From Chryseobacterium sp. H1D6B (GTDB lineage: Bacteria > Bacteroidota > Bacteroidia > Flavobacteriales > Weeksellaceae): a stretch of DNA of 64,000 nucleotides. Location of the stretch: positions 2,976,001 through 3,040,000 of the forward strand of contig NZ_JARXVJ010000001.1 of assembly GCF_029892445.1 (NCBI RefSeq), written 5' to 3'. The position numbers and the translations under genes are program-made. Shown here one piece after another: positions 9,409 through 18,491 of this stretch. The stretch's first letter is position 1, and the number at the start of each line of letters is the position of its first letter. The notes under the pieces are model-generated. The model was given only the letters and a program-made list of their open reading frames with translations, was not told where the DNA came from and ran no database searches.

Positions 9409-9439
9409 AAAAACAAAAACCCCGAATAATTTCGAGGTT
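9409..9439 (-). terminator. Rho-independent terminator of alaS
   Basis: On the minus strand a 9-pair stem (AACCTCGAA with TTCGGGGTT, one G-T pair) and a 4-nt loop are followed by a T-rich tract, about 33 nt after the alaS stop codon. Confidence 0.82.
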
Positions 9440-9472
9440 TGTATAGTTAATTGATAATATGATTATCGAATA

Positions 9473-12076
9473 TTATATATTCAGAGCTTTTTGGTAAGCA
9501 TTTTCTAATCCTGCAAGATTTTTTCCTCCAGCTGTAGCGAAGCCTGGATTTCCGCCTCCGCCGCCTTGAATCTCTTTTGCAAGCTCTTTTATAATAGCTC
9601 CGGCCTGATAACTAGAAGCCAGATCATCAGAAACTCCAACAGTAATCATTGGTTTTCCATCTGCATCAGAAAGAACAATAGTCACCGAAGAAGGGATATC
9701 TTTTTTCAGCTGGAACACAATATCTTTTACAGAACCTGCATCTAAAGACGTTTTCTTCACTAATAGTTTTTTACCGTCTTTCTCCTCATAAGCATCTTTC
9801 CAGTCGCTGATCTGTCCTTTGGCTTTTTCTTTTTTCAGAGACTCTACTTCAGATTTTAAAGAAGTGTTTTCTTCTAATAATTTCTCAATAGACCTTACAA
9901 TATCTTTTGATTTTAATAATTGAGAAAGTTCTGTAAACTGTTTTTCTAAATGATTAAAATATTCCTCAGACTGATCTCCTGAAATAGCCTCAATTCTTCT
10001 AATACCAGCAGCTGCGGAGCTTTCAGAAGTTAATTTAAAATGACCGATTTCACTGGTATTTTTAACGTGAGTTCCACCGCAGAGTTCTTTTGAACTTCCA
10101 AACTGGATCATTCTCACACTGTCACCATATTTTTCACCAAACAAAGCCATTGCTCCTTTATCGATCGCTTCTTTGATAGGAATATTTCTGAATTCCTGTA
10201 AAGCAATGCTTTCTTTGATCTTCTGATTTACCTTTTCTTCAACTAAAGCTAATTCCTCTTCCGTCATTTTACTGAAATGAGAGAAATCGAAACGTAAATA
10301 ATCAGGACCTACATAAGAACCTTTCTGCTCAACGTGAGTGCCCAGAACCTCTCTTAAAGCTTCATGTAAAAGATGGGTTACAGAGTGGTTGGCCTGAGAG
10401 TTTCTTCTATCTGCTGCATTTACTTTAGCATAGAAAACTGCTCCTGCATCTTTCGGAAGACCATTAATTAAAGAAATAATTAATCCGTTTTCCTTTTTTG
10501 TTTCCAAAACCTCAAAGCTTTCTGCCGCATTTTCTAAAATACCTTTGTCGCCGATTTGTCCGCCGCCTTCTGGATAGAAAGGGGAATTACTCAGTACCAC
10601 CTGATAAAATTCTCCGTCTTTATTTTCTACTTTACGGTATCTTGTGATATAAGTTTCAGCTTCTAATTGATCATAACCCACAAAAACTTCTGGTTTTTCT
10701 TCCAAAACTACCCAGTCGTAGACTTTAGACGCAGAGTCTTTTTTAGAACGCTGTTTTTGTTTAGCCATTTCAGCCTTGAAACCTTCTTCATCAATCGTCA
10801 GCCCTTTTTCTTCAGCGATAATTCTTGTTAAGTCATCCGGAAAACCATACGTGTCATATAATTCAAATACCTCTACTGTAGGAAGTACTTTTGAATTTTC
10901 AGAGATCGTCTGCTGTATTAATTTTTCAACTCTTATTAATCCATTTTCAATCGTTTTTAAAAATGATTCTTCTTCACTTTTAATCACTTCTGTCACAAGA
11001 TTCCCCTGTTTTTCCAATTCAGGAAAGAAAGTTCCCATTTGGTTTTTAAGGACAGCAACCAATTCAAAAAGGAAAGGTTCTTTGATTCCTAAAAACCGGT
11101 ATGAATAAGAGATTGCTCTTCTTAAAATTCTTCGGATCACATATCCGGCTCCTCCGTTTGAAGGCAGCTGGCCGTCTGCAATCGCAAAAGAAACTGCTCT
11201 GATGTGGTCTACCACAACACGGATTGCAATATCTTTTTCGTCTTCTAAAATTCCGGTATATTTTTTTCCTGAAAGTTCTTCAACTTTTGCAATTAACGGA
11301 GTGAAAACATCGGTGTCATAATTGGAAGATTTCTCCTGCAGAGCCATACAAAGGCGCTCAAAGCCCATTCCTGTATCTACATGCTGTTTAGGCAGTTTTT
11401 CTAAAGTTCCATCTGCTTTTCTGTTGAATTCCATGAAAACCAGATTCCAGACTTCCACAACCTGCGGATGGTCGTTATTCACTAATTCTAATCCGGAAAC
11501 TTTTGCTTTTTCTTCTGGAGTTCTTAGATCTATATGGATTTCTGAACAAGGTCCGCAAGGCCCGCTTTCGCCCATTTCCCAAAAATTATCCTTTTTGTTT
11601 CCATTGATGATTCTATCTTCAGAAATATGAGATTTCCAGAAATCGTAAGCATCCTGATCTCTTTCCAGGTTTTCAGAAGAATCCCCTTCAAAAATTGTTA
11701 CGTACAGGTTTTCTTTTGGAATTCCATAAACTTCCGTTAAAAGTTCCCAAGAAAAATTAATGGCATCTTTTTTAAAATAGTCGCCAAAAGACCAGTTCCC
11801 CAACATTTCAAACATGGTATGGTGATAAGTATCTCTGCCTACATCATCCAGGTCATTATGTTTTCCTGAAACTCTCAGACATTTTTGTGTATCGGCAATT
11901 CTTGGAGCCGTAGGTTCTTTGTAACCTAAGAAAAAATCCTTGAACTGCGTCATTCCGGAGTTGGAAAACATTAGAGTAGGGTCGTCCTTCAACACAATAG
12001 GTGCAGAGGGAACGATAAGGTGGTCTTTACTTTTAAAATAATCTAAAAATTTTTGACGTATCTCTTGTGATGTCAT
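9473..12076 (-). CDS. alaS: Alanine-tRNA ligase
   Basis: Class II aminoacyl-tRNA synthetase that charges tRNA-Ala and edits mischarged Ser/Gly. The order is standard: N-terminal catalytic domain (from SAPIVLKDDPTLMFSNSGM), a tRNA-recognition helical region, the editing domain with zinc motif HSVTHLLH and CGGTHV, a coiled coil, and a C-terminal DHHA1-type domain ending with the glycine-rich GGGGGNPGFATAGG. At 867 aa it has the usual length. It is monocistronic, with its own candidate promoter upstream and a terminator downstream. Confidence 0.98.
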   Translation of the reverse strand: MTSQEIRQKFLDYFKSKDHLIVPSAPIVLKDDPTLMFSNSGMTQFKDFFLGYKEPTAPRIADTQKCLRVSGKHNDLDDVGRDTYHHTMFEMLGNWSFGDYFKKDAINFSWELLTEVYGIPKENLYVTIFEGDSSENLERDQDAYDFWKSHISEDRIINGNKKDNFWEMGESGPCGPCSEIHIDLRTPEEKAKVSGLELVNNDHPQVVEVWNLVFMEFNRKADGTLEKLPKQHVDTGMGFERLCMALQEKSSNYDTDVFTPLIAKVEELSGKKYTGILEDEKDIAIRVVVDHIRAVSFAIADGQLPSNGGAGYVIRRILRRAISYSYRFLGIKEPFLFELVAVLKNQMGTFFPELEKQGNLVTEVIKSEEESFLKTIENGLIRVEKLIQQTISENSKVLPTVEVFELYDTYGFPDDLTRIIAEEKGLTIDEEGFKAEMAKQKQRSKKDSASKVYDWVVLEEKPEVFVGYDQLEAETYITRYRKVENKDGEFYQVVLSNSPFYPEGGGQIGDKGILENAAESFEVLETKKENGLIISLINGLPKDAGAVFYAKVNAADRRNSQANHSVTHLLHEALREVLGTHVEQKGSYVGPDYLRFDFSHFSKMTEEELALVEEKVNQKIKESIALQEFRNIPIKEAIDKGAMALFGEKYGDSVRMIQFGSSKELCGGTHVKNTSEIGHFKLTSESSAAAGIRRIEAISGDQSEEYFNHLEKQFTELSQLLKSKDIVRSIEKLLEENTSLKSEVESLKKEKAKGQISDWKDAYEEKDGKKLLVKKTSLDAGSVKDIVFQLKKDIPSSVTIVLSDADGKPMITVGVSDDLASSYQAGAIIKELAKEIQGGGGGNPGFATAGGKNLAGLENAYQKALNI

Positions 12077-12120
12077 AGTTTTGCTTTGCTTTAAAAAAAT
12101 ATCAAATTTTTGATAAGATG

Positions 12121-12128
12121 CAAATTTA
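12121..12128 (-). promoter_or_regulatory. Candidate -7 promoter box for alaS
   Basis: TAAATTTG on the minus strand matches TAnnTTTG, 44 nt before the alaS ATG. No -33 TTG is evident at the expected distance. Confidence 0.45.
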
Positions 12129-12318
12129 AGATTTTTAACTGATTTGGAAATAGTGTTTTTCTGAATTGAGCATTTAACTTTATGGAGTACATTGAAATAA
12201 TACCACGATAATTTTATTCAGGTATATTTTTCTTCAATATAACAAGCTGTAATTTTTAGATTTAATTTTTTATCTTTTTTAATTATCTTCCCGAAAGTTT
12301 TTTGAAATAAAATATCTT

Positions 12319-13239
12319 ATGAAATATTTAATAGCATTTTCATTCTTATTGTCAAGTATATCCGGCTATGGCCAGAAGCTGATATCAAATAAAGATGTTA
12401 TAAATTTTTGGAAAGCCTACGACCAGCTGCATACATCTAAAGATTCTTTAAAGCAGATCAAAATTATTAATGAGAACTATCTTAGTAAAGCGAGTCCAGG
12501 GCTTAAAGAACTTATAAAAATGGATAAGATGGATGCTTCAGACTATCTTAGAAGCATTCGTAAAAAACCTGAACGCTGGAATAAAGTACGAAGACTGACT
12601 TTGGAAATCTCTCAGCAGGATTATAATATGGAACACCTGTATCAATCTTTTAAAGACGTATATCCTGACTTTCACGGACCTCAAATCAGCTTTGTAATAG
12701 GAACCTTTAACAGAGGAGGTACAACTACAAAAAAGTATATTTTAATAGGTACTGAAGTTGCCGCGCTTACTTCTCTTTCAGGATTGGAACTCAAAGAATC
12801 TACAGAATATAACATCGCTCATGAACTTGTACATGTGCAGCAAGATTATATCAATGGAGTAAACAATGAAGAAGAATATCAGAATCTGGATTTGTTAGGC
12901 TGGGCATTAATGGAAGGATCCTGTGATTTTGTTGCCGAAAAATTCCTTGGGAAACTTCCTTCTATAGCCTATATTGAATATGGCCGCCAGCATGAAAAAG
13001 AACTTTGGAATGAGTTTAAAAAAGATATGTATCTGTACAATATTGAAAAATGGATGTATAATGGAAGTACTGCAGGAGATAAACCAGCTGATTTGGCTTA
13101 CTTTATTGGATATGCAGTCTGTAAAAGCTACTATGAGCACGCTGTAGATAAGAATGCAGCGTTACGAGAAATAATAAATATTAAATATTCAGCAAATGAA
13201 CATCATGCATTCTTTGAAAAATCAGGTTACATAAAATAA
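12319..13239 (+). CDS. Putative exported HExxH zinc metalloprotease (DUF2268/GldB-like)
   Basis: 306 aa with an N-terminal signal peptide (MKYLIAFSFLLSSISGYGQ). A zincin motif HELVH lies at residues 168-172, followed by VQQDY; a later acidic stretch (WALMEGSCDFVAEKF) about 30 residues on could give the third ligand Glu, as in gluzincins. The pattern resembles DUF2268 predicted Zn-proteases and the related GldB-like lipoproteins of Bacteroidota, but no lipobox cysteine is present. It stands alone, with about 90 nt before the sigma-factor gene. Proteolytic activity is inferred from the motif only. Confidence 0.68.
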   Translation: MKYLIAFSFLLSSISGYGQKLISNKDVINFWKAYDQLHTSKDSLKQIKIINENYLSKASPGLKELIKMDKMDASDYLRSIRKKPERWNKVRRLTLEISQQDYNMEHLYQSFKDVYPDFHGPQISFVIGTFNRGGTTTKKYILIGTEVAALTSLSGLELKESTEYNIAHELVHVQQDYINGVNNEEEYQNLDLLGWALMEGSCDFVAEKFLGKLPSIAYIEYGRQHEKELWNEFKKDMYLYNIEKWMYNGSTAGDKPADLAYFIGYAVCKSYYEHAVDKNAALREIINIKYSANEHHAFFEKSGYIK

Positions 13240-13330
13240 CGGTATTTTGTATAATGTGTTAAATATTTTTAAAAATGAATTTCATATTTTTCTTTTATCT
13301 TCGTATTAGAATTTTAAATAATTCTCACAC

Positions 13331-13888
13331 ATGATGAAAAACGAAACACTGAAAATCTGGGTAGACCAATATTCAGAAAATCTTTTAAAAAGGGCTGTTT
13401 ATCTGCTGTCTGATAAAGATGATGCACAGGATGTCGTACAGGAAGTTTTTTTGTCAGCTTTTTCTTCATACGATTCTTTTGAAGAGAAAAGCAGTCCTCA
13501 AACATGGCTCAACACTATTCTGAAGCATAAAGTAGCTGATTTTTATCGTAAAAAATATAAAACAGAACCTAACATCAGGCTCGATCATTTTTTTGATGAA
13601 ACCGGATCTTGGAAAAATAATACTGTTTTAAATGACTGGAATATTTCTGATAATCCGGGATCACAGCTTTTAGATGACTCCAATTTTAATAAAACCTTGG
13701 AAGATTGTATTGAAGAATTACCCTCCCGATGGAAAATTCCACTAAAAATGTATTATCTTGAAGAAAAAAAAGCACCAGAAGTTAGTCAGGAATTAAATAT
13801 TTCAACGACTAATCTTTGGAAGATTCTGCAAAGAAGCCGCTTACAGCTAAGAGAATGTTTAGATTTTAACTGGTTTGGAAAATCATAA
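13331..13888 (+). CDS. ECF-type RNA polymerase sigma factor
   Basis: 185 aa sigma-70 family protein with only regions 2 and 4, the ECF layout. Region 2 has DAQDVVQEVFLSAFSSYDSF and the DNA-contacting SSPQTWLNTILKHKVADFYRKK. Region 4 (about 130-178) has the helix-turn-helix LEEKKAPEVSQELNISTTNLWKILQRSR. It directs RNA polymerase to a small stress regulon, not determinable here. A small zinc-binding protein gene follows 16 nt downstream and is the natural anti-sigma candidate. Two ATGs are adjacent at the start; either may be used. Confidence 0.93.
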   Translation: MMKNETLKIWVDQYSENLLKRAVYLLSDKDDAQDVVQEVFLSAFSSYDSFEEKSSPQTWLNTILKHKVADFYRKKYKTEPNIRLDHFFDETGSWKNNTVLNDWNISDNPGSQLLDDSNFNKTLEDCIEELPSRWKIPLKMYYLEEKKAPEVSQELNISTTNLWKILQRSRLQLRECLDFNWFGKS

Positions 13889-13904
13889 AGAATTGTAATA
13901 AATC

Positions 13905-14174
13905 ATGAAACATATTGTTCACTTTCTATTTTTGCCCTGCAGTAAAGCTACGTTCCTTATTGAGAAAAAGAATGCGGGATCTCTTTCGCGCAAGGAAAAA
14001 TTCCAGCTTTCTGTTCATTTACAAATTTGTACATGGTGTAAGGCCTACAATAAAAAGGCAGAAATTTTACATGAATTATTAAGAAAAATATTTATCGAAA
14101 AGAAAAATGTGGAGATTAATAATATTGATATAAAAGAATTTAAAGATAAAGTTATTAAAAAGTTAGATTTTTAA
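13905..14174 (+). CDS. Small zinc-binding anti-sigma-like protein
   Basis: 89 aa, highly basic, without membrane segment. It carries H38-x3-C42-x2-C45 (VHLQICTWCKAY), the HxxxCxxC motif of zinc-dependent anti-sigma domains (ZAS / zf-HC2), plus an upstream Cys12 that could be a fourth ligand. Encoded 16 nt after the ECF sigma gene and on the same strand. Inference: it sequesters the sigma factor in the cytosol, possibly with redox-sensitive zinc release. The lack of a transmembrane domain separates it from most Bacteroidota FecR-type anti-sigma factors. Confidence 0.72.
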   Translation: MKHIVHFLFLPCSKATFLIEKKNAGSLSRKEKFQLSVHLQICTWCKAYNKKAEILHELLRKIFIEKKNVEINNIDIKEFKDKVIKKLDF

Positions 14175-14193
14175 TTAAAATTTTTGTCAGGAT

Positions 14194-14220
14194 TTTGAAA
14201 CTGCTCCGACTATACTTTTG
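14194..14220 (+). promoter_or_regulatory. Candidate promoter of the DUF417-msrAB operon
   Basis: TTTG at 14194-14197 and TACTTTTG at 14213-14220 (15 nt apart) match the Bacteroidota -33/-7 pattern, though the gap is slightly short. The ATG lies 35 nt downstream of the -7 box. Confidence 0.5.
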
Positions 14221-14255
14221 AAAATAATTAAAGTATCATTCAAAATCTTAACACT

Positions 14256-14708
14256 ATGAACGAAACACCGCAGCAGTTTGCTAAAAAACACCCAGCTTAC
14301 AATCTAGGGTATTATATTTCGCTTTTCGGAGCAGCAGTTATTTTACTGTGGATAGGAATTTTTAAATTTACTCCTACTGAGGCAGGCGCTATCAAACCTT
14401 TAGTTGAAAACCATTTTCTTACTTTTTTCGTATATAAGATACTAAGCGTTCAAGCCGTATCAAATGCTATCGGAACGATAGAAATTATCATTGCTCTTTT
14501 ACTGGTATTTAGTGTGAAATTTGCATTCTTAAAGAGGTATGCCGCAATTGGGATGATCATTACGTTTTTAGTAACATTGAGCTATCTGTTTACAACACCT
14601 GGTGTTTGGAAAGTAGTTGACGGAATTCCCATAACAGATTTTTTCATAGTAAAGGATATCATGCTGTTAGGATTTGGACTCATGCTTTTTCAAAATAATA
14701 AAAAATGA
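14256..14708 (+). CDS. DUF417 family inner-membrane protein (RclC/YkgB-like)
   Basis: 150 aa, four predicted transmembrane helices (about 20-40, 65-88, 93-112, 128-146). The pattern [25 protein letters not shown] with a following IKPLV is typical of DUF417, the family of E. coli RclC/YkgB, part of a reactive-chlorine response. Its stop overlaps the ATG of the fused methionine sulfoxide reductase by 4 nt (ATGA), so the two proteins are translationally coupled. This supports a role in oxidant defence, by context only. Confidence 0.88.
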   Translation: MNETPQQFAKKHPAYNLGYYISLFGAAVILLWIGIFKFTPTEAGAIKPLVENHFLTFFVYKILSVQAVSNAIGTIEIIIALLLVFSVKFAFLKRYAAIGMIITFLVTLSYLFTTPGVWKVVDGIPITDFFIVKDIMLLGFGLMLFQNNKK

Positions 14709-15820
14709 ATAAAAAGATAAAAATGAAAAATATATTAATAGTGCTCGGAATTATTCTGGGTATAGGAGTATTTGCTTCAAGGTCAGGTTTTTTTAATAGC
14801 TCAAAACCTAAAGAAGCAGCAAAAGAAAAAGAAAATCAAAAAATTATGGACGACAAAAATGTAAGAGAAATTTATTTTGCCGGCGGATGTTTTTGGGGAA
14901 CTGAACATTTTTTTCAACAAATTCGCGGGGTAGTAGGTACGGAAGTGGGATATGCGAATGGAAAGACTAAAAATCCAACTTATGAAGAGGTGGTAAGCCA
15001 TACAACAGGTTTTGCAGAAACGGTAAAAGTGAAATATGATCCGGCCCAAGTTGATCTAAAGCTGTTGATCGATCTGTATTTCAAAACTATTGATCCTACA
15101 AGTCTCAACAAGCAGGGAAATGACAGAGGAGACCAATACCGAACAGGAATTTTTTATACTGAAAAAGGGGATGAGGCTGTTGTAAAAGCAGAAGTTCAAA
15201 GTTTAGCTAAAAACTACAGCAGACCCGTAGTTGTTGAAACTGTTCCATTGAATAATTTCTATAGAGCTGAAGATTATCATCAGGATTATTTAGATAAAAA
15301 TCCAGGCGGATACTGCCATATTGAACCGGGGCTTTTTGAAATGGCTAAAAATGCCAACCCGCTTCCAAAAGCAAAATATCAAAGACAGGATAAAAAAGTG
15401 TTGAAAGAGAAGTTAACTCCAGAACAGTATAAAGTAACTCAGGAAAATGCTACAGAAAGACCATTCCAAAATGAGTACTGGAATGAAACCCGTGAAGGAA
15501 TTTATGTAGATATTACCACTGGAGAACCTTTATTCATTTCTACAGATAAATTTGAATCCGGATGCGGATGGCCGAGTTTTTCAAAACCGATCAGCAAAAA
15601 AGATATTCAGGAAAAATTAGATAAATCTGCCGGAATGGCCAGAGTGGAGGTGAGAAGTAAAACGGGTGATGCTCACTTAGGACACGTTTTCACAGATGGC
15701 CCTGCAGATAAAGGCGGACTTCGCTATTGTATCAACAGTGCTTCTCTGAAGTTTATTCCGAAAGCTGAAATGCAGAAAGCCGGCTACGGAGAATACATTC
15801 CGTTACTGGATAAAAAATAA
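14705..15820 (+). CDS. msrAB: Fused peptide methionine sulfoxide reductase MsrA-MsrB
   Basis: Bifunctional repair enzyme reducing Met-S- and Met-R-sulfoxide. An N-terminal hydrophobic segment (residues 8-24) without lipobox indicates a membrane anchor or signal peptide, placing the enzyme in the periplasm. MsrA domain about 54-210, catalytic Cys62 in [11 protein letters not shown]. MsrB domain about 228-365, catalytic Cys342 in RYCINSAS and another cysteine in SGCGWPSF. The structural CxxC zinc pairs of zinc-type MsrB are absent ([14 protein letters not shown] stands where one is expected). Coupled to the DUF417 gene by a 4-nt overlap. An internal ATG six codons in is an alternative start. 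Confidence 0.95.
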   Translation: MNKKIKMKNILIVLGIILGIGVFASRSGFFNSSKPKEAAKEKENQKIMDDKNVREIYFAGGCFWGTEHFFQQIRGVVGTEVGYANGKTKNPTYEEVVSHTTGFAETVKVKYDPAQVDLKLLIDLYFKTIDPTSLNKQGNDRGDQYRTGIFYTEKGDEAVVKAEVQSLAKNYSRPVVVETVPLNNFYRAEDYHQDYLDKNPGGYCHIEPGLFEMAKNANPLPKAKYQRQDKKVLKEKLTPEQYKVTQENATERPFQNEYWNETREGIYVDITTGEPLFISTDKFESGCGWPSFSKPISKKDIQEKLDKSAGMARVEVRSKTGDAHLGHVFTDGPADKGGLRYCINSASLKFIPKAEMQKAGYGEYIPLLDKK

Positions 15821-15822
15821 TA

Positions 15823-15852
15823 AAAAAGACCGCTGAGAAGCGGTCTTTTTTT
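15823..15852 (+). terminator. Terminator after msrAB
   Basis: Stem AAAGACCGCT / AGCGGTCTTT with a GAGA loop, followed by T7, directly after the msrAB stop codon. The convergent gene at 15899 may use it in reverse, because A-rich sequence flanks the other side. Confidence 0.88.
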
Positions 15853-15898
15853 GTCATTGATAACATCGAATCTTCGATTTTAGCCTTTATTTTCTAAT

Positions 15899-16531
15899 TT
15901 AATTATAAATCCACATTAAAACAGGTTTTGAAGAGCTTTGCAGTAATGGATCGATCTTTTTCATGGCATCGTTTGAAACTGTGGGGCATCCCCAGCCTTC
16001 AGGAGAACCGTTTGGGTATACTTCATCATTGTTCATTTTGTTCCAAGAATGGAAGACTATAGTGCGCTTCAAAGCATTATTGTTTGTTTTTTCCAGTCCG
16101 TGCATTAAATATTTTATATTAATTCCCCATTCACTGTGTCCTCTGCCTCCAATTTTATACTTGCCGAGAGATGAAAGATGGCTTCCGTCTTCGTTACTGA
16201 AATCAGGGCTGTCTTTAGACTGATCCATACTCCATATATTATTGCCGCATCCGTGGCCTACAAGATACTGCTGGGTGATTTTCTTTTGTTTAAAATTAAA
16301 AATAAAAAACCTGTTCAGCCCGGAATGGATACTCATGTCAATTAAAACACAAAACTCTGTATTGAATTTGTTTTGTCTGCAAAAGGATAGTGCTTCTTCT
16401 GCTTTTGTATTGGTTTTTTTTAGATCAACAGAAGGTTTTTCAACTTTTACAGTTTCTTTAATAATAATGGGATCAGCTTTTCCTGAGCAGGAAATTATAG
16501 TGAATAATAGGGCAGATAAATATATTTTCAT
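15899..16531 (-). CDS. L,D-transpeptidase-like (YkuD-related) catalytic-domain lipoprotein
   Basis: 210 aa. The N-terminus MKIYLSALLFTIISCSGK is a lipoprotein signal with the acceptor cysteine at residue 15. The catalytic part shows an active-site His in IVFHSWNKM and the nucleophile in SPEGWGCPTVS (Cys about residue 182), the HSW...GCP arrangement of the 'murein L,D-transpeptidase catalytic domain' family. Such enzymes crosslink or edit peptidoglycan in the periplasm. Also seen: LSSLGKYKIGGRGHSEWG, typical of this branch. It is monocistronic. Exact substrate is inference. Confidence 0.86.
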   Translation of the reverse strand: MKIYLSALLFTIISCSGKADPIIIKETVKVEKPSVDLKKTNTKAEEALSFCRQNKFNTEFCVLIDMSIHSGLNRFFIFNFKQKKITQQYLVGHGCGNNIWSMDQSKDSPDFSNEDGSHLSSLGKYKIGGRGHSEWGINIKYLMHGLEKTNNNALKRTIVFHSWNKMNNDEVYPNGSPEGWGCPTVSNDAMKKIDPLLQSSSKPVLMWIYN

Positions 16532-16568
16532 TGTGTTTTAAAAAAAAAGAATGCATAATGGATTAAAA

Positions 16569-16600
16569 AACAAAAAGTGATTCAAAAAATGAACCACTTT
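16569..16600 (-). terminator. Terminator of the ABC transporter operon
   Basis: On the minus strand an 11-pair stem (AAAGTGGTTCA with TGAATCACTTT, one G-T pair) is followed by TTTTGTTTTTT, 25 nt after the permease stop. Confidence 0.78.
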
Positions 16601-16624
16601 TATAATATGATGTAGAGAGAATGA

Positions 16625-17470
16625 TTACCAGTCTCTTTTTTTCAAAATCAGGTAAGAGCCGCAAATGAAAACTGCTGACCATACTAAACATGCAATTAGG
16701 CTTTCCGCAGGATAAGTAAATTCATATTTCATTCCCATTGCTTTTGCCATATTCAGCCGCATCATTGGATTTGGAATAAGGTTGGACATACTTTCCAGCG
16801 GCAGAAGATGAGTGATGAAAAAGTCATCTTTCATTACTTTCATTCTTTCCACTTCCTGAAGTCCGCGGACTTTTTGGAAGGTTTCTGCAACGGTAAGAAT
16901 TCCTTCAAAGATCCAATACACAAAGAAGGCAAGGAAAACAAACATAGATTTTCTTAATAATACGGAAAGAAACATTAGAAAACAGAAAAAAGTGAAAAGC
17001 TTCACGAAATAATTTCCAATAAAATACATCTCTTTAAAAATCATTTCAGAATCTGTTACCTTAGAGTAGGTCTGTCCTAGAAATATAGTAATAAGAAATA
17101 CAAGAAGTGTTGAAATACCCGTAAAAACAATGATCGTTAACAATTTAGATCCGATAAATTCTTCTCTGCTTAATCCGTCAATTGTATTCTGTTTAAACAT
17201 TCTGTTGCTGAATTCCTGACAAATTGAAAAGACAATGATAAGTCCAAGGAAAATCTTTAAAAGCGCAACGATCCAGGTTGTAAAGTTCCAGATTTCAGGA
17301 AAATTGTAAATCCCCTGTTCTTTTAAGTTGATGGTAGCACCAAAAACATCAATATCTACAAGCCCGATAAAAAGCAGGGCAACTAAAATTGCAAAATAAA
17401 GTATAGTAAAAACCTTGAATGGTCCGTAATTCAGGTTTTTATAATATTCGAGTTTTAATAATTTAAGCAT
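16625..17470 (-). CDS. ABC-2 type transporter permease
   Basis: 281 aa integral membrane protein with about six hydrophobic helices, including FKVFTILYFAILVALLFIGLVDI near the start and a final one in LIACLVWSAVFICGSYLILKK. It has the ABC-2 layout, with a cytosolic loop after the second helix (CQEFSNRMFKQNTIDGLSREEF). It is the membrane partner of the ATPase encoded upstream; the two frames overlap by 8 nt. Such pairs export small molecules or peptides, but the cargo cannot be deduced. Confidence 0.9.
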   Translation of the reverse strand: MLKLLKLEYYKNLNYGPFKVFTILYFAILVALLFIGLVDIDVFGATINLKEQGIYNFPEIWNFTTWIVALLKIFLGLIIVFSICQEFSNRMFKQNTIDGLSREEFIGSKLLTIIVFTGISTLLVFLITIFLGQTYSKVTDSEMIFKEMYFIGNYFVKLFTFFCFLMFLSVLLRKSMFVFLAFFVYWIFEGILTVAETFQKVRGLQEVERMKVMKDDFFITHLLPLESMSNLIPNPMMRLNMAKAMGMKYEFTYPAESLIACLVWSAVFICGSYLILKKRDW

Positions 17471-18374
17471 GATTATTCGTGTTTTTTACAAGTTCAAGGA
17501 ATTGAGTTTCAAGAGACTGTTTTTTCTTATTCAGATGGGAAAGGAAAATCCCTTTTTCCATTAATTTCTGATTAAGGCCAGAAGCTGAAACAGAAACATC
17601 ATCATTGATGTGTGCTTTAATAATCTCTCCGTCCTGCTTCACTGAAGAAAACCACTGAAGTTCTTCCAAAGCGCTTAATAGCAGTGTATTGTTGTCTGCT
17701 TTTAATTCAAAATATCCTTTATTGCTGGTCATTTCATCTACACTTCCGGAATAGATGGCATTTCCTTCTTTTAATACGATTACATGGCTGCAGATCTTTT
17801 CAATTTCATCTAAAAGGTGGCTGGCTATAATAATAGTAATGCCTTGTTTTGCGATACTATTGATGATGTCCCGGATCTGGATGATCCCTTCTGGATCCAG
17901 CCCGTTGGTAGGCTCATCTAAAATAAGAACTTCAGGGTTGTTAAGCAGCGCAGAAGCTATTGCCAGACGCTGTTTCATCCCTAAAGAAAATGTTTTAAAA
18001 GTGTCTTTTTTTCTTTCAAAAAGACCTACTGTCTGCAGGACTTCATCAATTCTTTCTTTGGGTGTTCCTTTGATCTCCGCTACAATTTTAAGATTGGTTT
18101 CGGCACTCAGATAAGGATAGAAATTAGGCTGTTCGATGATCGCACCTATTTTTTTCAGACTTTCCGGATCTGTCCCTTTTTTTCCAAACCAGTACCATTC
18201 GCCGCTGGTGGGATTAATGGTGGAGAGCAGCATCCCGAAAGTAGTGGATTTACCGCTTCCGTTGGGGCCGAGAAGTCCGTAGACGTTTCCTCTTTCTACA
18301 TCAAAAGAAATATTATTAACAACAACTCTCTTGAATTTTTTTGTCAGATTTTTTACTGATAAAATTTTTTCCAT
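17463..18374 (-). CDS. ABC transporter ATP-binding protein
   Basis: 303 aa. Walker A GPNGSGKST (residues 36-44), Q-loop near EQPNFYPYLSAETNL, signature LGMKQRLAIA, Walker B LILDEPTNGLDP and switch His in IIASHLLDEI are all intact, so it is an active ATPase. The C-terminal ~80 residues form the extra domain typical of ABC-2 drug or bacteriocin-type exporters. It forms an operon with the permease (8-nt overlap), closed by the hairpin at 16569-16600. It is divergent from the AAA ATPase gene at 18492. Confidence 0.94.
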   Translation of the reverse strand: MEKILSVKNLTKKFKRVVVNNISFDVERGNVYGLLGPNGSGKSTTFGMLLSTINPTSGEWYWFGKKGTDPESLKKIGAIIEQPNFYPYLSAETNLKIVAEIKGTPKERIDEVLQTVGLFERKKDTFKTFSLGMKQRLAIASALLNNPEVLILDEPTNGLDPEGIIQIRDIINSIAKQGITIIIASHLLDEIEKICSHVIVLKEGNAIYSGSVDEMTSNKGYFELKADNNTLLLSALEELQWFSSVKQDGEIIKAHINDDVSVSASGLNQKLMEKGIFLSHLNKKKQSLETQFLELVKNTNNHA

Positions 18375-18464
18375 GTAATTTGTTTTACATAGTAGTAGTC
18401 TTTGTTTTTGATAAAATGTTACAAAATTGAAGAATGTTAGCTTAAATTTTTAAGATTAAAATAC

Positions 18465-18472
18465 TAAATTTG
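18465..18472 (+). promoter_or_regulatory. Candidate -7 promoter box for the AAA ATPase gene
   Basis: TAAATTTG is an exact TAnnTTTG match, ending 19 nt before the ATG at 18492. No convincing -33 TTG at 17-23 nt. Confidence 0.45.
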
Positions 18473-18491
18473 ATAGAATTAATTCATCACT

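Noticed and set aside
13288..13305. TATCTTCG box upstream of the ECF sigma gene as promoter
   Set aside because: One mismatch to TAnnTTTG and no -33 box; too weak, and an autoregulated ECF promoter would look different.
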